A DNA stretch of 6,135 bases, taken from positions 1 to 6,135 of the forward strand of contig DFFV01000018.1 of the NCBI GenBank assembly GCA_002371625.1, written 5' to 3'. The first letter of the stretch is position 1, and each line of letters opens with the position of its first letter. This document shows, one piece after another, positions 1 through 5,769 of this stretch. Source of the stretch: Ruminococcus sp. UBA3767. Its GTDB lineage: Bacteria; Bacillota; Clostridia; Oscillospirales; Ruminococcaceae. Both the position numbers and the translations under genes were made by a program. The notes beneath the pieces were generated by a model that saw only the letters and a program-made list of their open reading frames with translations, had not been told where the DNA came from and ran no database searches.

Positions 1-32
1 TATCACCCGGAATGGAGTTTTGCAACAAACAC

Positions 33-58
33 AAAGACCGCACTTTACTGCGGTCTTT
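33..58 (-). terminator. Intrinsic terminator after the PII-like gene
   Basis: A perfect 10-bp inverted repeat (33-42 with 49-58) encloses a 6-nt loop. Read on the minus strand it starts 17 nt beyond the PII-like stop codon and is followed by a T-rich stretch (TTTGTGTTTGTTG, partly from the stem). It should end the prmA/PII-like transcript. The T tract is interrupted by G, so efficiency may be moderate. Confidence 0.8.
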
Positions 59-75
59 ATACTTTCATATAAATG

Positions 76-414
76 TCAGTTTATGCCCTCGGCATAGCTT
101 ATCGGCACTGTGAACAGCACGCCTGCATTCGGCTGTGAAAGATCACCCGTTACGCTTTTAATTGCAGCGATAGCAGTTTCAACAAGGCTGTCATCGACTG
201 CTACGAACACTGTTTTTCCCTTCTGAGCAGGATCTGTTCCTTTGAGGATAGTATTCAAAAGACCGATCGCAGCAAGGTTGCCTGCGCCGCTTATCGACTT
301 TGCCATTCCTACGCTGTCAATGCTCGTACCTCCTCTTACGCCTGCCTGTGCAAGTGCGATCATTATCTCATCCACAAGCTCTACTCTCTTGATAACCAGA
401 AACAAAAGCTGCAT
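76..414 (-). CDS. PII-like (GlnB-fold) small regulatory protein
   Basis: This 112-residue protein has the length and pattern of the PII signalling superfamily: an N-terminal beta strand (LLFLVIKRVELVDEI), the AGVRGGT segment near residues 24-30, a long loop at about 37-62 where the T-loop sits, a strand KTVFVAV at 67-73, and a B-loop-like TGDLSQPNAG at 89-98 leading to the strand VLFTVPI. Canonical PII proteins bind ATP/ADP and 2-oxoglutarate and control ammonium transporters or glutamine synthetase. Here the T-loop lacks the usual uridylylated Tyr and is Gly/Ala/Leu-rich, so the partner is probably different. The reading frame stays open back to 513, but those codons overlap the end of prmA. 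The ATG at 412-414 is preferred because AAAGGA lies 10 nt upstream (425-430). It follows prmA by 28 nt and is probably co-transcribed with it. No amtB or glnA is visible nearby. Family assignment is fairly safe; nitrogen control is not shown. Confidence 0.8.
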   Translation of the reverse strand: MQLLFLVIKRVELVDEIMIALAQAGVRGGTSIDSVGMAKSISGAGNLAAIGLLNTILKGTDPAQKGKTVFVAVDDSLVETAIAAIKSVTGDLSQPNAGVLFTVPISYAEGIN

Positions 415-442
415 ATCGTTCTCATCCTTTCTTTTTTCATAA

Positions 443-1411
443 TTATTTATATATAAAAGACGCTGCGTTCCAATCACCGCTCCGGCGCTGCTGCTGCAGC
501 TCAAAGCCTGCATTTTTTATGGTTTGTATCACCTCATCACGCCTTGCGTCAATTATACCCGAAACAACGAGCTTACCGCCCTTTTTAAGAAATCCCGCAA
601 AAAACGGCGACATTGCAATAAGCACATCTGCGACGATATTTGCACAGACAACATCGTAGCCGCTGCCGATCTTACCGACAAGTTCATCATCTGCGGTTAT
701 GTTGCCCGAAAATGCTTTGTAGCACTCAGGCGGTATATTATTTTTTTGCGCATTCTCCTGCGCTATCCTGACTGCATTATCGTCTATATCGACTGCGCAG
801 ACGCTTTTTGCGCCAAGCAGCACAGCGGCGATAGAAAGTATTCCGCTGCCGCAGCCAAGGTCAAGCAGCGTATCGCCCTGCTGCACGTTTTCCTCCAGCA
901 GCTCAAGACACAGCTTTGTGGTATTATGCTGACCTGTGCCGAACGATGCTGCAGGATCAATTTCAAGGATCTTGCGGGGCTCATCGCTGTCGGCTTTTTC
1001 CCAGCTAGGTTTAACGAGCAGCTTATTGCCGATGCGTATGGGTTTGAAATACTGCTTCCAGTTATTCGCCCAGTCCTGCTCGTGAACGTTTTTAAGCTCA
1101 CACTCAAGCCTGCCGAAAGCATTTTCTTCATCACACTGTTTAAGCGCAGAAAGCTCAGATCTTATCTGTGCGAGCATCTCGGGAGCCTGCGCATTGTTTT
1201 CAAGGTAGACGGTCACAGTAGTTTCGCAGTTTTTAAGCCCCATGAGATCATCGTCGATATAATCCCAGTTGCCGTCCTTGTCATCAAGAAAAGCCTGAAA
1301 ATCGGCAGAGTCCTGAATTACAAAGCCATCTATCCCTATTGAAAGCAATCTGCCTGTGACGGCTTCGATACCTTCGGTTGAAGTATAAATATCGACCTGA
1401 GTCCAATCCAT
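443..1411 (-). CDS. prmA: Ribosomal protein L11 methyltransferase PrmA
   Basis: This 322-residue cytoplasmic enzyme should transfer methyl groups from S-adenosylmethionine to ribosomal protein L11. The N-terminal substrate-recognition region (about 1-105) is followed by the PrmA signature EQDWANNWKQYFKP (111-124). The family-specific IDPAASFGTGQHNTT lies at 151-165. The SAM-binding motif I, LDLGCGSG, is at 183-190; an acidic motif II, AVDID, is at 206-210; and the catalytic-loop equivalent CANIVADVL is at 256-264. Length is normal for Firmicutes PrmA and no motif is broken. The ATG at 1409-1411 is preceded by GGAGGG about 11 nt upstream and by a near-consensus promoter. The PII-like gene follows 28 nt downstream. 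In many Clostridia prmA sits near dnaJ or dnaK, but in this window its neighbours are the VTT and PII-like genes. Confidence 0.95.
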   Translation of the reverse strand: MDWTQVDIYTSTEGIEAVTGRLLSIGIDGFVIQDSADFQAFLDDKDGNWDYIDDDLMGLKNCETTVTVYLENNAQAPEMLAQIRSELSALKQCDEENAFGRLECELKNVHEQDWANNWKQYFKPIRIGNKLLVKPSWEKADSDEPRKILEIDPAASFGTGQHNTTKLCLELLEENVQQGDTLLDLGCGSGILSIAAVLLGAKSVCAVDIDDNAVRIAQENAQKNNIPPECYKAFSGNITADDELVGKIGSGYDVVCANIVADVLIAMSPFFAGFLKKGGKLVVSGIIDARRDEVIQTIKNAGFELQQQRRSGDWNAASFIYK

Positions 1412-1460
1412 TTATAACAGCACCCTCCAAATTACTAAATCTTAATATAATCTACATAAC

Positions 1461-1489
1461 ATTATAACATAATATTTAATTTTTGTAAA
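1461..1489 (-). promoter_or_regulatory. Sigma-A promoter for prmA and the PII-like gene
   Basis: On the minus strand, TTTACA (1484-1489) and TATAAT (1461-1466) are separated by exactly 17 bp. The -10 is a perfect match and the -35 matches 5 of 6. The surroundings are very AT-rich. Transcription would start near 1454, giving a leader of about 43 nt before prmA. The -35 lies only 18 bp beyond the stop codon of the upstream VTT gene, with no convincing terminator between, so readthrough from that gene is also possible. Confidence 0.8.
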
Positions 1490-1507
1490 GACTTTTTGAG
1501 CAAAAAA

Positions 1508-2191
1508 CTACTCAAAATCGTGGCGGTCATACTGTTTTCCACGCTTGGAGATACGTTTATTGAGGGTGACTGTGAAAAGCAAGGTAGCGATTATCATTAC
1601 AGCCATGACCGCAACAGAGGCAGGCGTCAGCGAATCAAGCTCGCCGCCTATGTAGGTTATCACCAGCATCTCGGGAAGAACGCCTAAGATAGAGCCCAGC
1701 AGATACGGTCGGTAGGGCATTCTGAGTGCGCCGAAAACGAGCGAGGCGATATCGCCGGGGACAACGATTATTGCTCGTGTGATATAGGTCGCAAACAGGT
1801 CATTATCGTGGCTTTTTTCTACAAAGCTGTTTACCTTGGGATATTTTTCAACGAGGTGATCGAGCAGCTCGGTACCCGAGAATCTCCCGACGAGGTACGG
1901 GACAGTAAAGCAGACTGCAAGCCCGACGATATTAAGAGGGATCGAGATATACAGCGGATAGATCATTCCCGAGGTGACAAAAAGTGCAGCGAGCGGAAAA
2001 ACGACCGAGAGCGATTTCAGCCCGAAAAATCCGAGCAGAACAAAAGCTGCGAGCCAGAGGTTGTCGGGGGTATACGCAAGGATGTCCTTGAAATCGTGGT
2101 TAGCCAGAAAAACAGCGCAAAGAGTTATAAGCACGGCTGTAAGCAGCACGGGCAGATATTTGAACAATTTATATATCCTATCACCTTTCAT
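1508..2191 (-). CDS. TVP38/TMEM64 (VTT/DedA-like) family integral membrane protein
   Basis: The 227-residue protein has a hydrophobic N-terminal helix (about 12-30), hydrophobic segments at about 45-75 and 80-102, a charged middle stretch (104-131), two more hydrophobic segments (139-158 and 162-182), and a C-terminal helix (about 190-210) followed by a basic tail (NKRISKRGK). The family hallmark is visible: Arg139, then VVPGD (143-147), SLVFGALRMPY (150-160) and GSILGVLPE (166-174). VTT-domain proteins are linked to membrane lipid scrambling and envelope homeostasis; the substrate of this one is unknown. The frame is open upstream to 2311, but the ATG at 2189-2191 has AAAGGGGGG about 9 nt before it and begins directly before the first helix, so it is chosen. 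The gene lies between the terminator of the cohesin-like gene and the prmA promoter, and is probably its own transcription unit with possible readthrough into prmA. Confidence 0.85.
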   Translation of the reverse strand: MKGDRIYKLFKYLPVLLTAVLITLCAVFLANHDFKDILAYTPDNLWLAAFVLLGFFGLKSLSVVFPLAALFVTSGMIYPLYISIPLNIVGLAVCFTVPYLVGRFSGTELLDHLVEKYPKVNSFVEKSHDNDLFATYITRAIIVVPGDIASLVFGALRMPYRPYLLGSILGVLPEMLVITYIGGELDSLTPASVAVMAVMIIATLLFTVTLNKRISKRGKQYDRHDFE

Positions 2192-2229
2192 TCGTGCAGC
2201 CCCCCTTTGACCGAAATACAATTTATAAT

Positions 2230-2238
2230 ATTTTAGCA
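2230..2238 (-). promoter_or_regulatory. Probable extended -10 promoter for the VTT gene
   Basis: On the minus strand TGCTAAAAT reads as an extended -10 element (TG, one base, then a hexamer matching TATAAT at 5 of 6). A weak -35 candidate, CATACA, lies 18 bp upstream of the hexamer. A start near 2223 would give a leader of about 30 nt. The element sits between the strong terminator at 2311-2337 and the gene start, where a promoter is needed. An alternative -10, TATAAA, lies a few bases downstream. Confidence 0.45.
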
Positions 2239-2310
2239 CATAATTGTGTTGATTGTATGAAAAGAGGGATAAAAAGTCACATTTCAGCGATTTTTGCAAC
2301 AGCTGATACA

Positions 2311-2337
2311 CAAAAACCGCCGCATTGCTGCGGCGGT
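2311..2337 (-). terminator. Strong intrinsic terminator after the cohesin-like gene
   Basis: A perfect 9-bp GC-rich inverted repeat (2316-2324 with 2329-2337) closes a 4-nt loop that reads GCAA on the minus strand. It is followed on that strand by TTTTTG. It begins 7 nt beyond the tandem stop codons (TAATAA) of the cohesin-like gene. This is a textbook rho-independent terminator and should end the four-gene minus-strand unit. Confidence 0.92.
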
Positions 2338-2344
2338 GGTTTTA

Positions 2345-3565
2345 TTATTCATCATAATGTGTATCGTTATAATGGTACATATTTCTGTCTGCCTGCGGAT
2401 CTCTTCTTGGCGGATAAGGCGGTCTTGCCTGCGGTTGACGATACCTTCTGTATGCAGGCATTGGTTCACGCTGCGAATGGCGTGAATAATCATAAGGCTC
2501 ATATCTGCCGTTTCTTTCGGTATTTCCGGGCATTCTTCCCTGCGGTCTTGCATTGCGTGCAGGAGCTTTTTTGATCCTCCACGGAAGTATCTCGCATTTA
2601 GCTCTGCTCTTTGCAAGCAGGTACGCTACGAAAAGTGCAAACGCAAGCAGCAGCGGGACACCAATATTAACGCTTGTTTTCGCAGGCTGAGGTTCGCCTT
2701 TTTCGGTTTTTTCCTCCTCTTCACCGATAGGAGCAGACTGTTCATTGCCCTGCTCATCTATACGGTAGACCTCTATCTTTACTTTCTGGATACTGTAATC
2801 CTTATTTATCAGCTTGCCCTCAACGCTACCCGGTGTCATTGCGACGATGCCGTTTTCGGCGTGCTTAGCTATTTTTGACTCCTCTATCTCGCAGTTGATG
2901 ACATCGGTAAAGCCAAGCTCTGCGAAGGTATAAGGTCTTGCATGGACAGCAAGGCGGATAGTTTTGACATCGTTTGATATCTGCGGTGATGCAGACGGTT
3001 TCACAACGCCATCGGTCTTGTTGAAGTTGATAGATGCGGCATTTTCACCCGTGACAGAATCAACGGTAAGGAAAAGCACATCATCCTCCATACTATCGGA
3101 GATGCCCTCAAATGTCAACTCGATATAGCTGCCCTTATGGTCGCTTCCCTGCTCGCTGGAGAACTGAAAGCCGAACTTGCCCTCGGTATTCTCCTCGGTC
3201 ATCACGCCGCCTGCCTGCTCTGTCAGCTTTGCAGAAACAAGACGGTAATGGTCTTTATTGTACCCGACCGAGCCGGAAAAGGCAGTTATTTTATATTTAC
3301 AGTTTATATCCACCGTTGCGGTAAAGCGTTTATTTTCGATATTAGAAACGCTTACAGAAAAATTAGCCGCATCGTTATCGAGTCCGTTAATGGGTTTATT
3401 CTCGGTTATCTGAGTCCAGACAACGCCGTCCTGCCCCTCGGCTGAGGTACCTGTTGTGGTAGTTACTACATAGTTTTCCTCAGGCTCGGCAAAGCAGGTG
3501 AACCCCGATGACAGCATACACACTGCAGCGGCTGCCGCAGCAAGCAGTAGTTTTAAAGGTTTCAT
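2345..3565 (-). CDS. Secreted or membrane-anchored protein with a cohesin-like domain and a basic C-terminal tail
   Basis: The 406-residue product starts with a signal peptide: KPLK, a hydrophobic Ala/Leu-rich core (6-18), and a likely cut after CFA at residue 26. A Thr-rich linker follows. A beta-rich region (about 68-185) resembles cohesin-like folds, with strands such as FSVSVSNI and FTATVDI, FSGSVGYNKDHYRLVSAKL, GKFGFQFSS, GSYIELTFEGI and DVLFLTVDSVTGEN. A second, unrecognised region (about 200-268) and a Glu-rich linker (281-292) lead to one transmembrane helix (about 298-318). The last 88 residues, starting RAKCEILPWRIKK, are very rich in Arg, Pro and Tyr and are predicted cytoplasmic. 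The frame is open to 3622, but the ATG at 3563-3565 is chosen because GGTGG lies 8 nt upstream and the signal peptide begins there. Cohesins dock dockerin-bearing enzymes in cellulosome-making Ruminococcus, but no dockerin is seen here and the cohesin call is only by pattern. It could instead be an unrelated beta-sandwich adhesin or envelope protein. Confidence 0.7.
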   Translation of the reverse strand: MKPLKLLLAAAAAAVCMLSSGFTCFAEPEENYVVTTTTGTSAEGQDGVVWTQITENKPINGLDNDAANFSVSVSNIENKRFTATVDINCKYKITAFSGSVGYNKDHYRLVSAKLTEQAGGVMTEENTEGKFGFQFSSEQGSDHKGSYIELTFEGISDSMEDDVLFLTVDSVTGENAASINFNKTDGVVKPSASPQISNDVKTIRLAVHARPYTFAELGFTDVINCEIEESKIAKHAENGIVAMTPGSVEGKLINKDYSIQKVKIEVYRIDEQGNEQSAPIGEEEEKTEKGEPQPAKTSVNIGVPLLLAFALFVAYLLAKSRAKCEILPWRIKKAPARNARPQGRMPGNTERNGRYEPYDYSRHSQREPMPAYRRYRQPQARPPYPPRRDPQADRNMYHYNDTHYDE

Positions 3566-3602
3566 ATAATATACCACCGTGTTATTTTTATGCATTACAA
3601 AT

Positions 3603-3627
3603 CCTCTGAGAGAATCTCTCACAGAGG
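3603..3627 (-). terminator. Hairpin between ppiB and the cohesin-like gene (weak terminator or processing stem)
   Basis: A 25-nt inverted repeat pairs 3603-3608 with 3622-3627 and 3610-3613 with 3617-3620, interrupted by one mismatch, with a 3-nt loop. On the minus strand it starts 8 nt after the ppiB stop codon. It is followed by ATTTGTA rather than a T run, so termination is probably partial. It would lower expression of the downstream gene relative to ppiB, or protect a 3' end. Confidence 0.45.
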
Positions 3628-3635
3628 ACAGGTTT

Positions 3636-4106
3636 TTATTCGATAGTTACGCTCTTCATCACCTGAGGAACGGTCGGCTTATCACGGAAGTCCGTCTGCA
3701 CTGCGGCTATCTCATCAACTACCTCGATACCCTCTACCACCTTGCCGAATGCTGCATAATTGCCGTCAAGATGCGGTGCGTCCTTATGCATGATAAAGAA
3801 CTGAGAGCTTGCTGTATCGGGGTGAGCGGAACGTGCCATTGAGATAACGCCTCTTACATGCTTGATATCGTTATTGACACCGTTTGCCTTGAACTCGCCC
3901 TTGATCTTATCCTTTGAGCCGCCTGTTCCGTTTCCGAGAGGATCTCCTCCCTGGATCATAAAGCCGCTGATGACTCTGTGAAATCCAAGTCCGTTATAAA
4001 AGCCTTCATTAACGAGCTTTTCAAAGTTTGCAACTGTGATCGGCGCTTTCTCGGGATAAAGCTCTATCTTTATCTTTCCGCCGTTTTCCATTTCTATTAC
4101 TACCAT
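3636..4106 (-). CDS. ppiB: Cyclophilin-type peptidyl-prolyl cis-trans isomerase
   Basis: This 156-residue single-domain cyclophilin should speed cis-trans isomerisation of X-Pro bonds in folding proteins. It has no signal peptide, so it is cytoplasmic. Active-site landmarks are present: FHRVISGFMIQGGDP (42-56) with catalytic Arg44 and the Phe49, Met50 and Gln52 positions, GNGTGG (58-63), ISMARS (88-93), SSQFFI (100-105) and HLDGNYAAFGKV (112-123). The residue equivalent to Trp121 of human cyclophilin A is His112, as in many bacterial cyclophilins, which usually means weak cyclosporin binding. Length is typical of short bacterial PpiB. The ATG at 4104-4106 has AGGAG 7 nt upstream. The gene follows the 169-residue hypothetical gene by 18 nt, so the two are almost certainly co-transcribed. 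It precedes a secreted protein, but nothing shows that it folds that protein. Confidence 0.95.
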   Translation of the reverse strand: MVVIEMENGGKIKIELYPEKAPITVANFEKLVNEGFYNGLGFHRVISGFMIQGGDPLGNGTGGSKDKIKGEFKANGVNNDIKHVRGVISMARSAHPDTASSQFFIMHKDAPHLDGNYAAFGKVVEGIEVVDEIAAVQTDFRDKPTVPQVMKSVTIE

Positions 4107-4124
4107 AAGTTTACTCCTAAAAAA

Positions 4125-4634
4125 TTATTTTTTCTTCGGCAAAAGCCCACGCCTGTTCTTTTCCATAAGATCGTTGAAATAGAGTGTATAGGCTGTGGGT
4201 ACTTTTTTGAACATACCCACTTTTTCCATATCATTGCAGACGATATAATCTCTTTCGCCGTCGTTATTAACGCAATATATCCTGTCGGTACGGCAGAAGT
4301 CGCCGTTGGCATAGTTCCTGTTCTTATCAAAGCAGCAGAACATATCCTTAGCCATAAGGTCAACAAGCTTCAGCACACGCTGATAATTTGTATCCTCGCT
4401 CCAGCTGTCAAGCTCCTCCTTGAAGAACTGCTGCACGGGGACATCATTGACCTCCATTTTCCTGATTATTCTCGCAAGGCAGATAGATGCATCCTTTTCG
4501 GTGAGCTTATCAAGTCTTGCGTTCTTATACTCAAGGATATACTTATTTACCGTTTCGTAGAACAGTTTATCGTAAGGGAACGGCTTGCCTTTTGATGAAA
4601 ATTTGATTATTGCGTTATCGGTATTAATTTCCAA
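4125..4634 (-). CDS. Hypothetical protein, TTG start
   Basis: I do not recognise this 169-residue protein. It appears soluble: no signal peptide and no transmembrane helix. The N-terminal half is charged and probably helical (about 20-100, with KYILEYKNARLDKL and LARIIRKMEV). The C-terminal half holds six of the protein's features of note: Cys100, Cys101, Cys114, Cys121 and Cys133 (Cys52 lies earlier), an Asp/Asn-rich stretch, and a basic end (RRGLLPKKK). The Cys spacing does not match a zinc ribbon I can name. The start must be the TTG at 4632-4634: it is directly preceded by an in-frame TAG, no ATG is available nearby, and GGGAG stands about 9 nt upstream. It lies 28 nt after the acidic hypothetical gene and 18 nt before ppiB, inside the same operon. 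Codon use looks like that of its neighbours. Confidence 0.75.
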   Translation of the reverse strand: MEINTDNAIIKFSSKGKPFPYDKLFYETVNKYILEYKNARLDKLTEKDASICLARIIRKMEVNDVPVQQFFKEELDSWSEDTNYQRVLKLVDLMAKDMFCCFDKNRNYANGDFCRTDRIYCVNNDGERDYIVCNDMEKVGMFKKVPTAYTLYFNDLMEKNRRGLLPKKK

Positions 4635-4640
4635 CTATGA

Positions 4641-4648
4641 TCTCTCCC
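4641..4648 (-). promoter_or_regulatory. Ribosome binding site that fixes the TTG start of the hypothetical gene
   Basis: On the minus strand GGGAGAGA sits in the 28-nt gap after the acidic-protein gene. Its GGGAG core is about 9 nt upstream of the TTG at 4632-4634. Because an in-frame TAG directly precedes that TTG, translation cannot begin further upstream in this frame. Confidence 0.6.
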
Positions 4649-4662
4649 AGAATAATTTGCTG

Positions 4663-5394
4663 TCAGTTCTTGCCTGCACGGCTCTTTTCAAATTCGTCCT
4701 GAGCCTGTGCGAGCTGTTCGGCTGTTACCTCGCCTATCTCATCGGGATCGTTGCTGTGGTCGATAGAACCGAGCTTATCAACTTCCTCCTGAGAAACACT
4801 GACGCCTTTGATGTCTTTATAATGCTCATACTCCTCTTCCTTGAGGGCATAAGGCAGATCAGCCAGCTTTTCCTGCACCTCGCTGTCGCTGACTGTTTTA
4901 AAGTCATAATCCATAGTTTCAAGCTCGTGGAGCTTATTGTTATGCTCCTCGATCATAACTCTGAGCTTATCGTCGATCTCCTCAAGATTAGCTACCGTGA
5001 TATCCTCGTGGTGAGAATCAACGAACGCTTTATGAGAAACCGCATACTCCTTCTCGAAACCTTCCTGAGCCTTTGAGACCTCATCCTGATGAACAGGGTC
5101 CTCATCAAAGTCATGATAAGTCACTGCAGGGCGTGCATCCCTTTCCTCAACGAACTTATCAAGCTCAGCCATATTCTTTTTCAGCTCGTCGGGATCAACT
5201 GATACTACTCCCTGAACAGCTTCTTCTTTTGTATCATCGAATTTCGATTCCTTGATCGAAACAGTTTCCTTTGGCTTTACAGGTGCGCTTTCCTTTCTTC
5301 TTATCGGCGCATTCCAGATATCATCAGCATTGACAGGCTGTACAGGTCTGACAGGCTGCTTGATCTCTTCTTTTTTCTTTCCGAATAATCCCAT
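4663..5394 (-). CDS. Acidic, probably coiled-coil hypothetical protein
   Basis: This 243-residue soluble protein is not one I recognise. It opens with a short basic peptide, MGLFGKKKEEIKQPVRPVQP, and a Pro/Lys-rich, likely disordered stretch to about residue 45. From about 60 onward it is strongly acidic and probably helical, with Glu/Lys/Leu spacing that suggests coiled coils (LKKNMAELDKFVEERD at 71-86; LEEIDDKLRVMIEEHNNKL at 137-155). A short motif recurs: AQEGFEKEY (109-117) and AQDEFEKSR (231-239). There is no signal peptide and no Cys. The ATG at 5392-5394 has GGAGG 9 nt upstream and is the first gene behind the promoter at 5503-5531. As operon leader it is co-transcribed with the TTG-start gene and ppiB. 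A scaffold, adaptor or membrane-surface role is possible for a basic-head, acidic-body protein, but this is a guess. Confidence 0.75.
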   Translation of the reverse strand: MGLFGKKKEEIKQPVRPVQPVNADDIWNAPIRRKESAPVKPKETVSIKESKFDDTKEEAVQGVVSVDPDELKKNMAELDKFVEERDARPAVTYHDFDEDPVHQDEVSKAQEGFEKEYAVSHKAFVDSHHEDITVANLEEIDDKLRVMIEEHNNKLHELETMDYDFKTVSDSEVQEKLADLPYALKEEEYEHYKDIKGVSVSQEEVDKLGSIDHSNDPDEIGEVTAEQLAQAQDEFEKSRAGKN

Positions 5395-5455
5395 ATATTT
5401 TTACCTCCGAAATAATTTTGGGGGAAACCAGCGAATCAGCAGATACGTCGTGATA

Positions 5456-5468
5456 GGGCGATGCGCCC
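5456..5468 (-). other. Short GC hairpin in the minus-strand leader
   Basis: A perfect 5-bp all-GC stem (5456-5460 with 5464-5468) closes a 3-nt loop. It lies roughly in the middle of the ~100-nt 5' leader between the promoter at 5503-5531 and the acidic-protein gene. There is no T run after it, so it is not a terminator. It may only stabilise the transcript's 5' end. Confidence 0.35.
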
Positions 5469-5502
5469 ATATACTCCAACATATACGCATTTATTCTATT
5501 AC

Positions 5503-5531
5503 ATTATACTATATTTTGTTCAAAATTGCAA
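5503..5531 (-). promoter_or_regulatory. Sigma-A promoter for the four-gene minus-strand unit
   Basis: On the minus strand TTGCAA (5526-5531, 4 of 6 to consensus) and a perfect TATAAT (5503-5508) are 17 bp apart in AT-rich DNA. A start near 5496 gives a leader of about 100 nt ahead of the acidic-protein gene. No other promoter of similar quality is seen before the cohesin-like gene, so all four genes probably depend on it. Confidence 0.7.
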
Positions 5532-5565
5532 ACACTTTAAGGGGGCAATCTTGTATAAATTTTAA

Positions 5566-5608
5566 TCATCTTTTTGTGCATTCGGTTGCATATTCATCTT
5601 TTGTACAT
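5566..5608. repeat. Imperfect direct repeat between the divergent promoters
   Basis: TCATCTTTTTGTGCAT (5566-5581) recurs as TCATCTTTTGTACAT (5594-5608), differing by one T and one G/A change, with starts 28 bp apart, a little under three helical turns. The second copy touches a TATAAT at 5608-5613. Placement between divergent promoters would fit an operator, but AT-rich DNA can produce such similarity by chance. Confidence 0.4.
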
Positions 5609-5613
5609 ATAAT
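5586..5613 (+). promoter_or_regulatory. Possible upstream plus-strand promoter
   Basis: TTGCAT (5586-5591, only 3 of 6 to consensus) lies 16 bp before a perfect TATAAT (5608-5613). If used, the leader to the J-like gene would be about 255 nt. The weak -35 makes this a secondary candidate behind the element at 5649-5657. Confidence 0.35.
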
Positions 5614-5648
5614 GTTATTATTTTATTGATATATACAGGACAATAATT

Positions 5649-5657
5649 TGTTATAAT
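5649..5657 (+). promoter_or_regulatory. Extended -10 promoter for the J-like gene
   Basis: TGTTATAAT is a full extended -10 (TG, one base, perfect TATAAT at 5652-5657). The best -35, TTGATA at 5626-5631, is 20 bp away, too far for normal spacing, so the TG extension is the main support. The -10 sits inside a perfect 5-bp dyad, GTTATAATAAC (5650-5660). A start near 5664 would give a leader of about 213 nt. Confidence 0.5.
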
Positions 5658-5769
5658 AACATAAAGTTGTATACTTTTGAGTATTTTTTAATTGTTTTTA
5701 TTTTTGCTCCCTGCATTTTTATCACACTGACAGAAAGATGTGGAATTGCAGAGGTTTCACGATAAAAAC

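Noticed and set aside
524..1342. A 272-residue open frame on the plus strand, antisense to prmA
   Set aside because: It lies entirely inside prmA, which has intact PrmA and SAM-binding motifs. The antisense product is Cys/Leu/Ile/Arg-rich without domains, as expected for a shadow frame.
1494..1517. Inverted repeat at the end of the VTT gene as a terminator
   Set aside because: The stem is AT-rich, the loop is 10 nt, and no T run follows in the direction of transcription.
3566..3622. Upstream starts for the cohesin-like gene at 3622 or 3595
   Set aside because: They would add residues ahead of an otherwise typical signal peptide and overlap the ppiB hairpin. The ATG at 3563-3565 has a better-placed GGTGG.
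3978..4595. A 205-residue plus-strand open frame opposite ppiB and the TTG-start gene
   Set aside because: It overlaps two well-supported genes with good ribosome binding sites, has no convincing ribosome binding site, and its hydrophobic content reflects the complement of acidic and Lys-rich codons.
4585..5076. A 163-residue hydrophobic plus-strand open frame that looks like a membrane protein
   Set aside because: It is the complement of the acidic coiled-coil gene. GAG, GAA and AAG codons read backward give Leu, Phe and similar residues, which creates false membrane segments.
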